Assembly: GCA_016932955.1 (NCBI GenBank)
Contig: JAFGBV010000026.1
Coordinates: forward strand, 1 to 64,000
Direction of reading: 5' to 3'
Source of the DNA: Anaerolineales bacterium
GTDB taxonomy: Bacteria > Chloroflexota > Anaerolineae > Anaerolineales > UBA4823
DNA length: 64,000 bases
Both the position numbers and the translations under genes were made by a program. Of this stretch, positions 1 through 9,109 are shown piece by piece. A model generated the notes under the pieces. That model was not told the DNA's origin, did no database searches, and was given only the letters and a program-made list of their open reading frames with translations. Within the stretch, counting starts at the first letter, position 1, and each line of letters starts with the position of its first letter.

Positions 1-1205
1 ACGGCCTGAGCGCGGTCTCAGTATGGGTAGCAACCTTTGGCAAGATCGTTCCTGGCGCCGCTCAAATGACCCTGTTTGATGTAAAGGATCACCTGCTGCG
101 CCAGGTAGAGCTGGATAGCGCTGCTTTCAAAAATAATGCCTGGCAAGAATTCGTCTTCGACCCCATCCCTGGCAGCCAGGGACAGGTTTATTGCTTCCAA
201 TTCGAAACGACGGCTGACCCAGCCACGCCCCTCACGTTATTGACTAACACCGCATTAGAAGGCTATACGCAAAAAAATGCCACGCCCCTGCCGGAAACGA
301 TCTGTTTTGAGTGTCTATATGCCACGCCCGGGGGCAGCCTTTACAGCAGGGAAGCCAACTCGGCCTTCCGCCAGGCGTTGGATGAGTACATGCAATCCTT
401 TGCGGGCTCCTTTGCCTACCAGGATATCATCCTCTCGCACCTGGATGTTTCCCGCTTCTATCCCATCCTCCAGGCTGCAGGAGCCTACAAGCCGCTGCCC
501 GGGAGCATTGTGCTCAGCTCTGGCTGTGGCTCTGGCGGCGATTTATTCGTTTGCCTGGACCTGGGAGCCGAGCGGGTCTTTGGCATTGAGGTGAACGAAG
601 GCTTGCTGAAAATGGCGCGTGCCCGTTTCCAGGGCAGCGCCTGGGAAGGAAAGGCTGATCTGCAGCGTTATCATGGCCGCTCGCTGCCCTACCCAGACCA
701 GACCTTTGACTTGATCGTAAGCCTGCATGTCATCGAACACACTCAAGATAACGAATTGTACCTGCGCGAGCTGTTGCGCGTGCTCAGACCTGGTGGCGTA
801 CTCTTCTTGGATGTTCCCAATCGCTTCTACTCTCACGAACTGCACACCGGCATACCTCTGATCAACCTCCCCCCCACCTGGCTGAGGGATCGCCTGATCG
901 ACCTGCTCCTTTCCCCATTATTGAGCTGGGTATTGCGGATATCATCTTCCCCAATTGCCCATACTCGCGAGAAACTGAGCGTAATCCGCGGCTTGCAGCT
1001 TCCCAGCGCAGGTTGGCTGCTAAAGATCTTCAAGGCTTACCAGGCAGCCTACTCCCTAGAGCTGTTAGATGCTTTCTTCCATAGCTACGGGGAGCAGCGG
1101 ATCCCATACCCGTCTGATGACCGCAGTGTGCCAGTCTGCCAATATCTGGCTGCCAAACGCCGCCGCCTGTCCACCTTCCGCCTGGTGGTTGGCCGGACAT
1201 CTTAA
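1..1205 (+). CDS. Class I SAM methyltransferase, 5' truncated
   Basis: The reading frame is open from base 3, so the ATG at 66 is probably internal and the gene begins outside the window. The first ~100 visible residues resemble the beta-sandwich, sugar-binding-like regions often attached to polysaccharide enzymes, with the motif WQEFVFDPIPGS. A Rossmann methyltransferase domain follows: glycine-rich motif I (SGCGSGGD), then FDLIVSLHVIEH and LRPGGVLFLDVPNR. The C-terminal ~100 residues are helical and of unknown role. It heads a same-strand run of methyltransferases and glycosyltransferases, so methylation of a glycan or its carrier is inferred. The acceptor cannot be read from sequence. Confidence 0.8.
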   Translation, partial: GLSAVSVWVATFGKIVPGAAQMTLFDVKDHLLRQVELDSAAFKNNAWQEFVFDPIPGSQGQVYCFQFETTADPATPLTLLTNTALEGYTQKNATPLPETICFECLYATPGGSLYSREANSAFRQALDEYMQSFAGSFAYQDIILSHLDVSRFYPILQAAGAYKPLPGSIVLSSGCGSGGDLFVCLDLGAERVFGIEVNEGLLKMARARFQGSAWEGKADLQRYHGRSLPYPDQTFDLIVSLHVIEHTQDNELYLRELLRVLRPGGVLFLDVPNRFYSHELHTGIPLINLPPTWLRDRLIDLLLSPLLSWVLRISSSPIAHTREKLSVIRGLQLPSAGWLLKIFKAYQAAYSLELLDAFFHSYGEQRIPYPSDDRSVPVCQYLAAKRRRLSTFRLVVGRTS

Positions 1206-1268
1206 CTGATATGCAATAGTAGACCGTCTCCCGATGGTTGATTCATTGGAGTGAATAGGAGAGCCGTA

Positions 1269-2378
1269 ATGACCGACCTTCAACGTGTGGCAGATCGCTG
1301 GGAACAAAGTGAATGGGCAACTGGCATTCCCAAGGATTACTGGAGTCACCATCCCATTATTGACGCCTATATCAACGCCAACATCATCCCGGCTGCAACA
1401 ACACTGCCCGAATGGCTGGCGAAAAACTATTTTCCGGATAGCCCAAAAGAGCGCGCGATCAGCGTATGCTGTGGAACAGGCACATGCGACCGCCAGGCGC
1501 TGGCGGCTGGTGTTTGCCATTATCTGGAAGGGTTTGATATTTCATCAGGGTCGATTGAATTTGCTCAACGCGAGGCAGAGAAAGCAGGGCTTGGCGATCG
1601 CGTAAGATACTGGGTTGATGATGCCAACACGATTGTATTTGAGGAAAACCGTTATGACCTGGCAATGATCTTCGGTGCTTTACATCATGTCGATAATCTA
1701 GAGCATCTGTGTGGCCAGTTGCGCCGCACCCTTAAGCCAGGCAGCTATATCTTTATCAACGAATACATTGGGCCTCCCCGCTTTCAATGGGGCGCAGAAC
1801 AAGTCGCAATTATCAATCGGGTGATGTCAATCTTACCTCCCATGTGGCGGCGCGCGCCACAGGTGCTGCCGCCCAACAAAGAAGATGTGATCAGAGATGA
1901 TCCTTCTGAGGCAACCCGCTCTGACGAAATCATCTCGATTCTCTGCGATAATTTTGAGTTAGTAGATTATTGTGATTATGGAGGGGCTTTATTGATGCCT
2001 CTCTGGGCAAATGGGATCATCCCCGATGTCTTTATGCAAGATAAAGTAATCGACAAACAAGTGATCATCAAGCTTCTGGTATTGATTGACGAGCTGTTAG
2101 CAGAGCACAATATCGTTCCCAGCATCTACGCACAGCTGGTGCTGCGCAATCAACCGCCGCTCCCAGGGCAGGAAATCGTGCCCAACCGTCTTTCAGTGAA
2201 TAGCCCCGATCGAAAGCGCTGGGTTGATCAATGGCTGCCTGGCCCCGGCGTCAAGACAGCGCTTGCGCCAAAGCGGCGTTGGCCTTTTGCATCCGGGTGG
2301 CAGATTCTGCGCCAGCACGGGCCAAGGATATTTGTGCGCGAGACCATTGGCTATTTCCGTAAAAAATGGCCGAAATGA
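1269..2378 (+). CDS. Class I SAM-dependent methyltransferase
   Basis: A 369-residue protein. The ATG at 1269 is preferred over the in-frame GTG at 1251 because AGGAGA lies 6-7 nt upstream of it. Motif I reads VCCGTGTCD, motif II is YDLAMIFGALHHVDN and motif III is LKPGSYIFINEYIG, the usual order of Methyltransf_11/25-type enzymes. The C-terminal ~170 residues are an extension that may hold the acceptor site. It lies 63 nt after the first methyltransferase and 7 nt before the next one, so all three are probably co-transcribed with the glycosyltransferases. The substrate is unknown; a sugar or glycan end is inferred from context. Confidence 0.8.
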   Translation: MTDLQRVADRWEQSEWATGIPKDYWSHHPIIDAYINANIIPAATTLPEWLAKNYFPDSPKERAISVCCGTGTCDRQALAAGVCHYLEGFDISSGSIEFAQREAEKAGLGDRVRYWVDDANTIVFEENRYDLAMIFGALHHVDNLEHLCGQLRRTLKPGSYIFINEYIGPPRFQWGAEQVAIINRVMSILPPMWRRAPQVLPPNKEDVIRDDPSEATRSDEIISILCDNFELVDYCDYGGALLMPLWANGIIPDVFMQDKVIDKQVIIKLLVLIDELLAEHNIVPSIYAQLVLRNQPPLPGQEIVPNRLSVNSPDRKRWVDQWLPGPGVKTALAPKRRWPFASGWQILRQHGPRIFVRETIGYFRKKWPK

Positions 2379-2385
2379 GACAACT

Positions 2386-3258
2386 ATGGAGTCGATAAAT
2401 CCTTCCCAATTGTTCAACGCTTATTATTATGCCCATGATTGCGGCCAACCTTACCAGCGCAACGAGGCCTGGATCGCGTTATTCAATGCCATCGCCATTC
2501 GGATCGTCAGCGATATCCAGCCCAAGCGCGTGCTCGACGCTGGCTGCGCCCTGGGAATCCTGGTGGAGATGCTCCGCCAGCGCGGCGTGGAGGCCTGGGG
2601 TATCGACATCTCCCAATACGCCATCCAGAACGTCCACCCAGATTATCAGCCCTATTGCCAGGTCGGCTCCATCCTGGAGTCTTTTCCACACCCCAACTAT
2701 GATCTGATCGTATGCATTGAGGTGCTGGAGCACCTGCCACCCCAAGATGCAGAGAAAGCGATTGCTAACCTCTGCCGCCACAGCGACGATATCCTGTTCT
2801 CCTCTACTCCCTATGACTATAAAGAAGCCACGCATTTTAATGTGCAGCCTCCCGAATTTTGGGCTGAGAACTTTGCCCGCCAGGGTTTCTTCCACGATCT
2901 CGACTTTGACGCTACCTTCCTCACTCCCTGGGCAATGCGCTTCAGGCGTGTGAACACCTCCCTGGTACGCCTGGTGCACGATTATGAGCGGCGAATCATG
3001 GCGCTCGGCAAGGAAAATTCCGATCTCCGCAACCTTGCCATCCAAAATCGGAAAGAAGTGGAAAGCATTGAACAAAACCTGAACGCCCTGGAACAGAAAA
3101 TCCAGGCCTTACAGGATCAGATACAAGCCGCGGCAGAACAATCTGCCCAGCGCAATCACCAATTCGAACAGCAAGCAGCAGAGCTGGCTACTCTCCACCG
3201 CCGCCCTGAGGTGACCTGGGGGAACCGCCTGCGACGTGTATTCCGGCCTAAGCCTTGA
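2386..3258 (+). CDS. SAM methyltransferase with C-terminal coiled coil
   Basis: 290 residues from the ATG at 2386; the frame is open further upstream but that part overlaps the previous gene. Residues ~10-205 are a methyltransferase with motif I VLDAGCALG, then YDLIVCIEVLEHL. Residues ~210-275 are rich in Glu, Gln and Lys with heptad-like spacing and form a predicted coiled coil. The head is clearly paralogous to the head of the fusion at 10149: both begin with AYYxAHxCGxPYxR and share RVLDAGC/TVLDAGC, RQRG and AWGID. The family resembles methyltransferases that cap or regulate chain length of cell-surface glycans; that role is inferred. Its stop overlaps the TTG start of the next gene. Confidence 0.82.
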   Translation: MESINPSQLFNAYYYAHDCGQPYQRNEAWIALFNAIAIRIVSDIQPKRVLDAGCALGILVEMLRQRGVEAWGIDISQYAIQNVHPDYQPYCQVGSILESFPHPNYDLIVCIEVLEHLPPQDAEKAIANLCRHSDDILFSSTPYDYKEATHFNVQPPEFWAENFARQGFFHDLDFDATFLTPWAMRFRRVNTSLVRLVHDYERRIMALGKENSDLRNLAIQNRKEVESIEQNLNALEQKIQALQDQIQAAAEQSAQRNHQFEQQAAELATLHRRPEVTWGNRLRRVFRPKP

Positions 3259-5471
3259 TCCATTACTCCCACCCGCCTCAAATTCAGCTCAGCCACCTAC
3301 ACAGCCGTCCTCTCCTCTCCACCCCCCAGGGAGGGCATGTGGCATTGGATTCGACGCTGCTGGCCCTGTGGCAGTATGCTGAAGGGCGCACCCTGGTCGA
3401 GATCGCTTCCAGCTTCCAGGCACAGTACGCCACGCCGAAAACCATCAGCGCTGCCCTGGCTTGCCTTTGCGAAGCCGGCCTGTTGGCGCGCCAGGCAGAA
3501 AACCAGCCTGCAGCGCCAGTTACAGAGATCGATCAGCCAGCCGGAGATGCTCAGCCACATATTCCCGTTGCAGCAGTGATCGTCAACTACAACAGCCGCC
3601 AATGGCTCCAGGGATGCATTCCTTCCCTGCTGGCGCAAACCTACGCCCCGATCCAGATCATCGTCGTGGATAACGGCTCGCACGATGGCGCGCTGGAATG
3701 GCTAGAAGCCGAATACCCTTCCATCCTGCGCCTGCAGATCGAGCAGGCTGTATCCCTGGCGCAAGCCATCAACACCGGAGCAGCCCTGGCCACGCCAGGA
3801 TCGTACCTGCTGATCATTAACCCCGATATCACGCTGGAGTCCCAGGCAGTGACCCACATGGTATCCAAGGCGCAAAGCGACCCGCGCTGCGCTGCCGTAG
3901 CCGCCAAGCTCTACTTCTCCTGGGCACCTCCCTTCCTCAACGGGCTGGGCAACCAGGTCAACTCCTTCTCCTGGGGCACCGACCACGCCTTGGGTCACCT
4001 GGACCTCGGCCAATTTGAGACGATGGTCGAATTGCCCTCCGCCTGTTTTGCTGCCGCGTTGGTCACGCCAGCAGCCTGGTCAGCAGTCGGTGCTCTGGAC
4101 GAGGCTCTTCCCATGTACTATGAAGATTCAGAGTGGTGCTACCGGGCGCGGCTGCTGGGCTTCAAGGTGATTGCTGCGCCCCAGGCCATCATCTACCACG
4201 CCTTTGGCGGTACGGCTGGGCCTACCGGACAATCGGAAGGGCTTTCACCGCGTAAACTAACCAATGTGGTTTATGGCCGCCTGCGTTTCGCCACCAAGCT
4301 GCTCCGCAAACGCCTGCTGCGTTTCTTGCGCAACTACCTGGCCGAGGATATTCTGTCTCTCTTCCGTTATCTCGGTTCTGGCAAGTGGCCGCTGGCTCGC
4401 GCCTACCTGTCTGGTTGGAAGCTGCTGCTCCACGATCTTCCGGGGATATTGCGCCTGCGCCGCAACCTGCAAGCCCGCCGCCAGATCAAAGACAGTGAAT
4501 TATTTGCCATCCAGCGCGATTTTCCCATGCCGTTTTCATGGTGCGGCTTGCCAGAGTTGACTTGGGATCTGGTGCTCCGGCACTACGCACCCTTGATCTA
4601 TGAAAAAAGGACCCGACCGATGCCCGAATTCACCCCGTACAACCGCCGCCTCCATTTGCTCATTGCCAGCCCCTATCCATTGGATGCGAACAGCAGCGGC
4701 GCGGGGAAGTCATACCTTGCCTTAGCCCGCGCCCTCAGCAGCAACCTGGATGTGACCATCGCACTGCCGGAAGAAAGTGCGCCTCTCGCGTTGGAGCAAG
4801 CCCCAACGCTGCGCTTGGTGGCCTACTCAGAGGAACGCCCCGGCAGCCTGCAAGTTCTGGTCGAAAACAGTGATGTCGCTGTGCTTTCTTCCTACATGGT
4901 GGATAAAATCATCCCCCTGGAGTATATCCATACCCGCCTGGTCATCAGTCTCCACCAGGCCATCCTGCTCGAAGACCTGCAAACCTACAGCGCAGAGCCG
5001 CTCGATAACCAGCTTGCCCTCAGCCAGCACAGTCTGCGGGTGACCAACCGCATGCTGCAGTTGGGTGATTTCTTCATCTGCGAAGATGAGCAGCAGCGCG
5101 ATTACTGGCTGGGAGCGTTGACTGTCAACGAGCGAATCAACCCGCTCACCTTCAAGCAAGATGCCAGCCTGCGCCAGTTAATTGATGTTGTAAGGCTTGG
5201 TCTAGGCGGCGGTGCGCCTCCTGGACGCGCTTCCAGCAATCCACCAGGTACAGAGGCAGCCTGGCAGCAGGCGATCCAACCTCTGGAGCACTACTGCCTG
5301 CATGGCAGCTATGCCCCAGACCGCACGCCGCGCCCCCCTGCGCCAGAACCCCCGCCGGTGCCCCCTCCCGGCCTGCTCGCCCTTGCATTCTTCATCTGGC
5401 GCCACGAGGGCTTCAAATCCATGCTGCACCGCACGCGGCGCTTTTTGGTCAACCGCCTGTCACGCGATTAA
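3255..5471 (+). CDS. PqqD-like / GT2 / half GT-B fusion glycosyltransferase
   Basis: 738 residues from a TTG overlapping the previous stop. Residues ~8-80 look like a PqqD-type winged helix (ALDSTLLALWQYAEGRT, then CLCEAGLL). Residues ~103-315 are a GT2 domain of the rhamnosyltransferase-like type, with AVIVNYNSRQW, IIVVDNGS, NPDITLE and the EDSEWCYRA acid motif. Residues ~465-648 match the N-terminal half of the GT-B enzyme at 13525 (DFFICEDEQQRDYW versus DFFICGNARQRDFW), and residues ~673-738 match its C-terminal tail. The donor-binding half between them (~200 residues) is replaced by ~25 residues, so this part is probably not catalytic. The GT2 domain looks intact. Confidence 0.85.
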   Translation: MIHYSHPPQIQLSHLHSRPLLSTPQGGHVALDSTLLALWQYAEGRTLVEIASSFQAQYATPKTISAALACLCEAGLLARQAENQPAAPVTEIDQPAGDAQPHIPVAAVIVNYNSRQWLQGCIPSLLAQTYAPIQIIVVDNGSHDGALEWLEAEYPSILRLQIEQAVSLAQAINTGAALATPGSYLLIINPDITLESQAVTHMVSKAQSDPRCAAVAAKLYFSWAPPFLNGLGNQVNSFSWGTDHALGHLDLGQFETMVELPSACFAAALVTPAAWSAVGALDEALPMYYEDSEWCYRARLLGFKVIAAPQAIIYHAFGGTAGPTGQSEGLSPRKLTNVVYGRLRFATKLLRKRLLRFLRNYLAEDILSLFRYLGSGKWPLARAYLSGWKLLLHDLPGILRLRRNLQARRQIKDSELFAIQRDFPMPFSWCGLPELTWDLVLRHYAPLIYEKRTRPMPEFTPYNRRLHLLIASPYPLDANSSGAGKSYLALARALSSNLDVTIALPEESAPLALEQAPTLRLVAYSEERPGSLQVLVENSDVAVLSSYMVDKIIPLEYIHTRLVISLHQAILLEDLQTYSAEPLDNQLALSQHSLRVTNRMLQLGDFFICEDEQQRDYWLGALTVNERINPLTFKQDASLRQLIDVVRLGLGGGAPPGRASSNPPGTEAAWQQAIQPLEHYCLHGSYAPDRTPRPPAPEPPPVPPPGLLALAFFIWRHEGFKSMLHRTRRFLVNRLSRD

Positions 5472-5481
5472 GCCTCCCACG

Positions 5482-6723
5482 ATGAAAATTCTCCATGTTG
5501 TTCAGGGTTATACTCCTGCCATCGGCGGCACAGAGCTGCTCTTCCAACGCGTCTCCGAGGAGCTGGTCACCCAGTTCGGCGATCAGGTCACCGTGTTTAC
5601 CACCAACTGCTTCAGCGCAGAGGCATTTGCAACTCCGCGCGCCCCGCGCATGCCAACTGGCTGGGAGACGATCAACGGCGTGCGCGTGCGCCGCTTTCCG
5701 GTGCTCAGCCGCCTCAGCCAGCCCCTTGTGTTACTGGCACCTTACATGTGGCTGCCAGGCAGCCAGTACATCCGCACCCTGTTCATGGGACCGATCATTC
5801 CTGGTTTGAGCAAAGCCATCCAGGCTTGCGATTTTGATATCGCGATAGCCTCCTCCTTCCCGCTTTTGCACATGTTCACCACACTTTCCGCTGCCCACAA
5901 AAGCAAGCGCCCCTGTGTGCTGATGGGTGGGCTGCATCCCGAGGATAAATGGGGATTCGACCGCCCAATCATATACCAGGCCATTCAGAAGGCTGAGGCT
6001 TATATTTCCAATACGGATTATGAAGCCCAATATATTACTGCCCGCAGGGTCTCTCCCGAAAAAATCAACGTGGTCGGCGTCGGCGCGGACCTGAAACCCT
6101 TTGAGGGTGTGGAATACGGGCCTGCCCGCCAACGATTGGGTGTTCCAGAGGGCACCCCGCTGGTTGGCTTCATCGGGCAGGTTGCCTGGCGCAAAGGCGT
6201 CGAAACCCTGGTGCGAGCGATGACCCAGGTATGGCAGGCAATCCCCTCTGCCCAGTTGCTCATTGCTGGCGCCAAAACCCTCTACGCCGAACAGCTCAAC
6301 CAGCTCCTTGCCAAACTCCCCCCAGATCAGCGCCAGAAGATCATCTTACTGTATAACTTCCCTGAAGAAGAAAAACCCTGGTTGTTCGGTGCTATTGATG
6401 TATTCGCTTATCCCTCCGAGTTTGAGTCGTTTGGCATTTCCTACCTCGAAGCCTGGGCAGTTCAAAAGCCTGTGATCGGCTGCAGCGGGGGCGCTGTCCC
6501 CTGCGTAATCGATGCCGGGCGCGATGGCCTGCTCGTGCCATTCGACAGATCAGAACTGCTGGCTGATGCGTTGCTGATGCTGTTAAAAAATCCATCATGG
6601 GCGCGGCAACTCGGCATGCAGGGTTGCCAGAAAGTACGCACACGCTATAATTGGCCTGAGATTTCCCGTCGCTACCGCCAGGTGTACCAGCACACTATCG
6701 ATACCTATACGACAGCACGCTGA
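5482..6723 (+). CDS. Glycosyltransferase family 4
   Basis: 413 residues. The ATG at 5482 gives the canonical GT4 N-terminus MKILHVVQGYTPAIGGTE. Residues ~1-200 form the acceptor-side Rossmann domain. The donor-side domain begins near GFIGQVAWRKGVETLV and contains the E-x7-E motif in ESFGISYLE, followed by GCSGGAVPCVI. It transfers an activated sugar to a growing glycan at the cytoplasmic face; sugar identity is not readable. It starts 10 nt after the previous stop, so it is probably in the same transcript. It is one of the few simple, unfused glycosyltransferases of the array. Confidence 0.88.
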   Translation: MKILHVVQGYTPAIGGTELLFQRVSEELVTQFGDQVTVFTTNCFSAEAFATPRAPRMPTGWETINGVRVRRFPVLSRLSQPLVLLAPYMWLPGSQYIRTLFMGPIIPGLSKAIQACDFDIAIASSFPLLHMFTTLSAAHKSKRPCVLMGGLHPEDKWGFDRPIIYQAIQKAEAYISNTDYEAQYITARRVSPEKINVVGVGADLKPFEGVEYGPARQRLGVPEGTPLVGFIGQVAWRKGVETLVRAMTQVWQAIPSAQLLIAGAKTLYAEQLNQLLAKLPPDQRQKIILLYNFPEEEKPWLFGAIDVFAYPSEFESFGISYLEAWAVQKPVIGCSGGAVPCVIDAGRDGLLVPFDRSELLADALLMLLKNPSWARQLGMQGCQKVRTRYNWPEISRRYRQVYQHTIDTYTTAR

Positions 6724-6757
6724 CCCAACCAAGACATAACCCGCCAAAGGAGAATGG

Positions 6758-9109
6758 ATGCCCACCGAGCAAGAAGACCTGAAACAGGCTCATGAGCAGA
6801 TCGCCGAAAAAGATCAAATCATCGTTGACCTCCGCCGCCAGATCGGCGAAAGAGACCGCCTGATCGCGGACAAAGAGGCCATGCTTCAGGAAATCCTTCA
6901 TAGCCGTAGCTGGCGCCTCATGCAGCGCATGCAGGCGATCCGCTTGCGTCTGATTCCGCTCGGCAGCCGCCGCGAAGCGCTGATGTACTCCGCCGGACGC
7001 GGGCTGAGAGTTCTACGCCGGGATGGACTGCGCGGGTTCATCTGCCGCCTGAGCGAGATCCTCTCCCACCGCCTGCAGGTCATCTTGCTGCGCATGCGCC
7101 TGGGAGGTGCCGGCTCCCAGAAAATCTTCTCCGTCCAGCCCGTCCAGCCACGCCCGCCGCTCCAGCCTCACCAGGCTTCCGTAGATATCATTGTCTGTGT
7201 GCACAATGCCCTCGAAGATGTGCAGCGCTGCCTGGAATCGCTGATCCGCTGCACCATGCCCCCCTACAACCTCATCCTGGTGGATGACGGCAGCGAGAAA
7301 CCGACGCAGGATTACCTGGCAGATTTTTCCCTTGCCCAGGGCGCGCTCCTGCTACGCAACGAAGAAGCGCGCGGCTACACACGGGCTGCCAACCAGGGGA
7401 TGCAGGCTTCCTCCGCCGATTACCTGGTGCTGCTTAACAGCGATACCATCGTCACTGCTGGCTGGCTGGATCGCATGATCGCCTGCGCCGAGTCGGACCC
7501 CCGCATTGGGATCGTTGGCCCCCTCTCGAATACAGCCTCCTGGCAATCCATCCCCGATATCTTCAACGCCGACGGCGATTGGGCGGAGAATCCCCTGCCC
7601 CAGGGATTGAGCATCGCCGAGATGGGGCAGCGCGTGGCAAACTACTCCGGGCGCGTCTACCCCCGGCCCTCTTTTCTCAACGGCTTCTGCCTGATGATCA
7701 AGCGCGGCCTGGTAAACCAGATCGGCTACTTCGACGAAGAGAACTTCGGCGCGGGCTATGCTGAGGAGAACGATTACTGCTTGCGCACAGCCAAAGCGGG
7801 TTGGCACTTGGCAGTTGCTGATGACGCCTATATCTACCACGCCCAATCCCGTTCTTACTCCCACGAGCGCCGCAAGATTCTCGTGGAGCGCTCCGACAAG
7901 GCATTCGGCGACAAACATGGCCACCAGGTCATCAGCCAGGCGCTACAGCGAACCCAATTTAACCCTGCGCTGCTGGGCAACCGCGCACGCAGCCAGGTGA
8001 TAGCCTCCCGCCAGGATACAATCGAAATTGGCAGGCAGCGCTGGGAAGGCAAACGCATCGCCTTCTACCTGCCGATCTCAGCGATCAGCGGTGGAGGCCA
8101 CCTGATCATGCAGGAAGCCCGCGCCATGCAAAAAATGGGCGTGCACGTCGATCTCATCAACCTGCAAGGGCACCAGGCCTTCTTCCAAAGCACCTACCCC
8201 GACCTGCCTATCCCTTCGATCTACGTTCAGGATCCTACCCGCTCGTCTGCCTTGCTGCTCAAGTACGACGCCGTGGTCGCCAGCATGTATCACACCGTCT
8301 CCTGGCTACAATTGCCCGATGGCACCCCCATTCTGCCGAGGCGGGGCTACTACATCCTGGATTTTGAGCCATTCTTCTTCCAATCTGATACGCCAGAGTA
8401 TAAACAAGCCTGGGAATCCTACACCCTCTTCCCCGACCTGGTGCGCATGACCAAGACCGAGTGGAACAGGCAGATGGTCTTAAAAAACATCGGCGTTGAC
8501 TGCCAGGGGATGGTCGGTCCCAGCGTCGATATCGATCTCTTCCGTCCCCGCCCGCGCAAAGACCCCTCCTGGCCTGCGCGTCCCTTGCGCATCACCGCCA
8601 TGATCCGCCCCAGCACGCCTCGCCGCCAGGCCGCGTTGACCATGCAAGTTCTTCATGAGATTTCCCGCAAACATGGCAGCAGCGTGGAAATAATTCTCTT
8701 CGGATGCACACCGAATGACCCTGCTTTCAATCAATTGGATGTGGATTTCACCTGGCGGCATGCCGGTATTCTCACCCCACCCCAACTGGCGGCTCTCTTG
8801 AACGAGGTGGATATCTTTGCTGACTTCTCCTCCTTCCAGGCGCTGGGGCTCACTGCCATGGAGGCCATGGCCTGCGGCGTTGCCGCCATCGTCCCTCAGG
8901 AAGGCGGCGCAGTGGATTTTGCCCATCATGAGCAGAACACTCTGGTATGCGATACCGCCTCGCTAGAGGCTTGCGTAGCGTGTTTAGATCGCCTCATCCG
9001 TGACGAGCACCTGCGCATCAGCCTCCAGCAGCAAGCCATCTTTGATATCTGCCAGCATTTCCCCGAAAAGGTCGCCTATCATATCCTGGAGGCGTTGTTT
9101 CCGGCATGA
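6758..9109 (+). CDS. Coiled-coil / GT2 / GT-B fusion glycosyltransferase
   Basis: 783 residues, preceded by AAAGGAG 7 nt before the ATG. Residues 1-50 are a charged coiled coil ending in the linker HSRSWRLMQR. Residues ~140-360 are a GT2 domain with DIIVCVHNALEDV, LILVDDGSE, LLNSDT and AEENDYCLRTA. Residues ~430-783 are a GT-B domain with GKRIAFYLPIS, RPSTPRRQAALT, FADFSSFQALGLTAMEAMACG and QEGGAVDFA. Two active sites on one chain suggest two consecutive sugar additions. The GT-B half is paralogous to that of the fusion at 10149, while the N-terminal half is a GT2 instead of a methyltransferase. The stop overlaps the next start (ATGA). Confidence 0.87.
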   Translation: MPTEQEDLKQAHEQIAEKDQIIVDLRRQIGERDRLIADKEAMLQEILHSRSWRLMQRMQAIRLRLIPLGSRREALMYSAGRGLRVLRRDGLRGFICRLSEILSHRLQVILLRMRLGGAGSQKIFSVQPVQPRPPLQPHQASVDIIVCVHNALEDVQRCLESLIRCTMPPYNLILVDDGSEKPTQDYLADFSLAQGALLLRNEEARGYTRAANQGMQASSADYLVLLNSDTIVTAGWLDRMIACAESDPRIGIVGPLSNTASWQSIPDIFNADGDWAENPLPQGLSIAEMGQRVANYSGRVYPRPSFLNGFCLMIKRGLVNQIGYFDEENFGAGYAEENDYCLRTAKAGWHLAVADDAYIYHAQSRSYSHERRKILVERSDKAFGDKHGHQVISQALQRTQFNPALLGNRARSQVIASRQDTIEIGRQRWEGKRIAFYLPISAISGGGHLIMQEARAMQKMGVHVDLINLQGHQAFFQSTYPDLPIPSIYVQDPTRSSALLLKYDAVVASMYHTVSWLQLPDGTPILPRRGYYILDFEPFFFQSDTPEYKQAWESYTLFPDLVRMTKTEWNRQMVLKNIGVDCQGMVGPSVDIDLFRPRPRKDPSWPARPLRITAMIRPSTPRRQAALTMQVLHEISRKHGSSVEIILFGCTPNDPAFNQLDVDFTWRHAGILTPPQLAALLNEVDIFADFSSFQALGLTAMEAMACGVAAIVPQEGGAVDFAHHEQNTLVCDTASLEACVACLDRLIRDEHLRISLQQQAIFDICQHFPEKVAYHILEALFPA

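Noticed and set aside
1251..1268. GTG start for the second methyltransferase
   Set aside because: AGGAGA sits at the right distance for the ATG at 1269, not for this GTG.
5186..5273. Frameshift as the cause of the missing GT-B half
   Set aside because: The missing ~200 residues are not encoded in any frame here; only ~88 bases lie between the matching segments.
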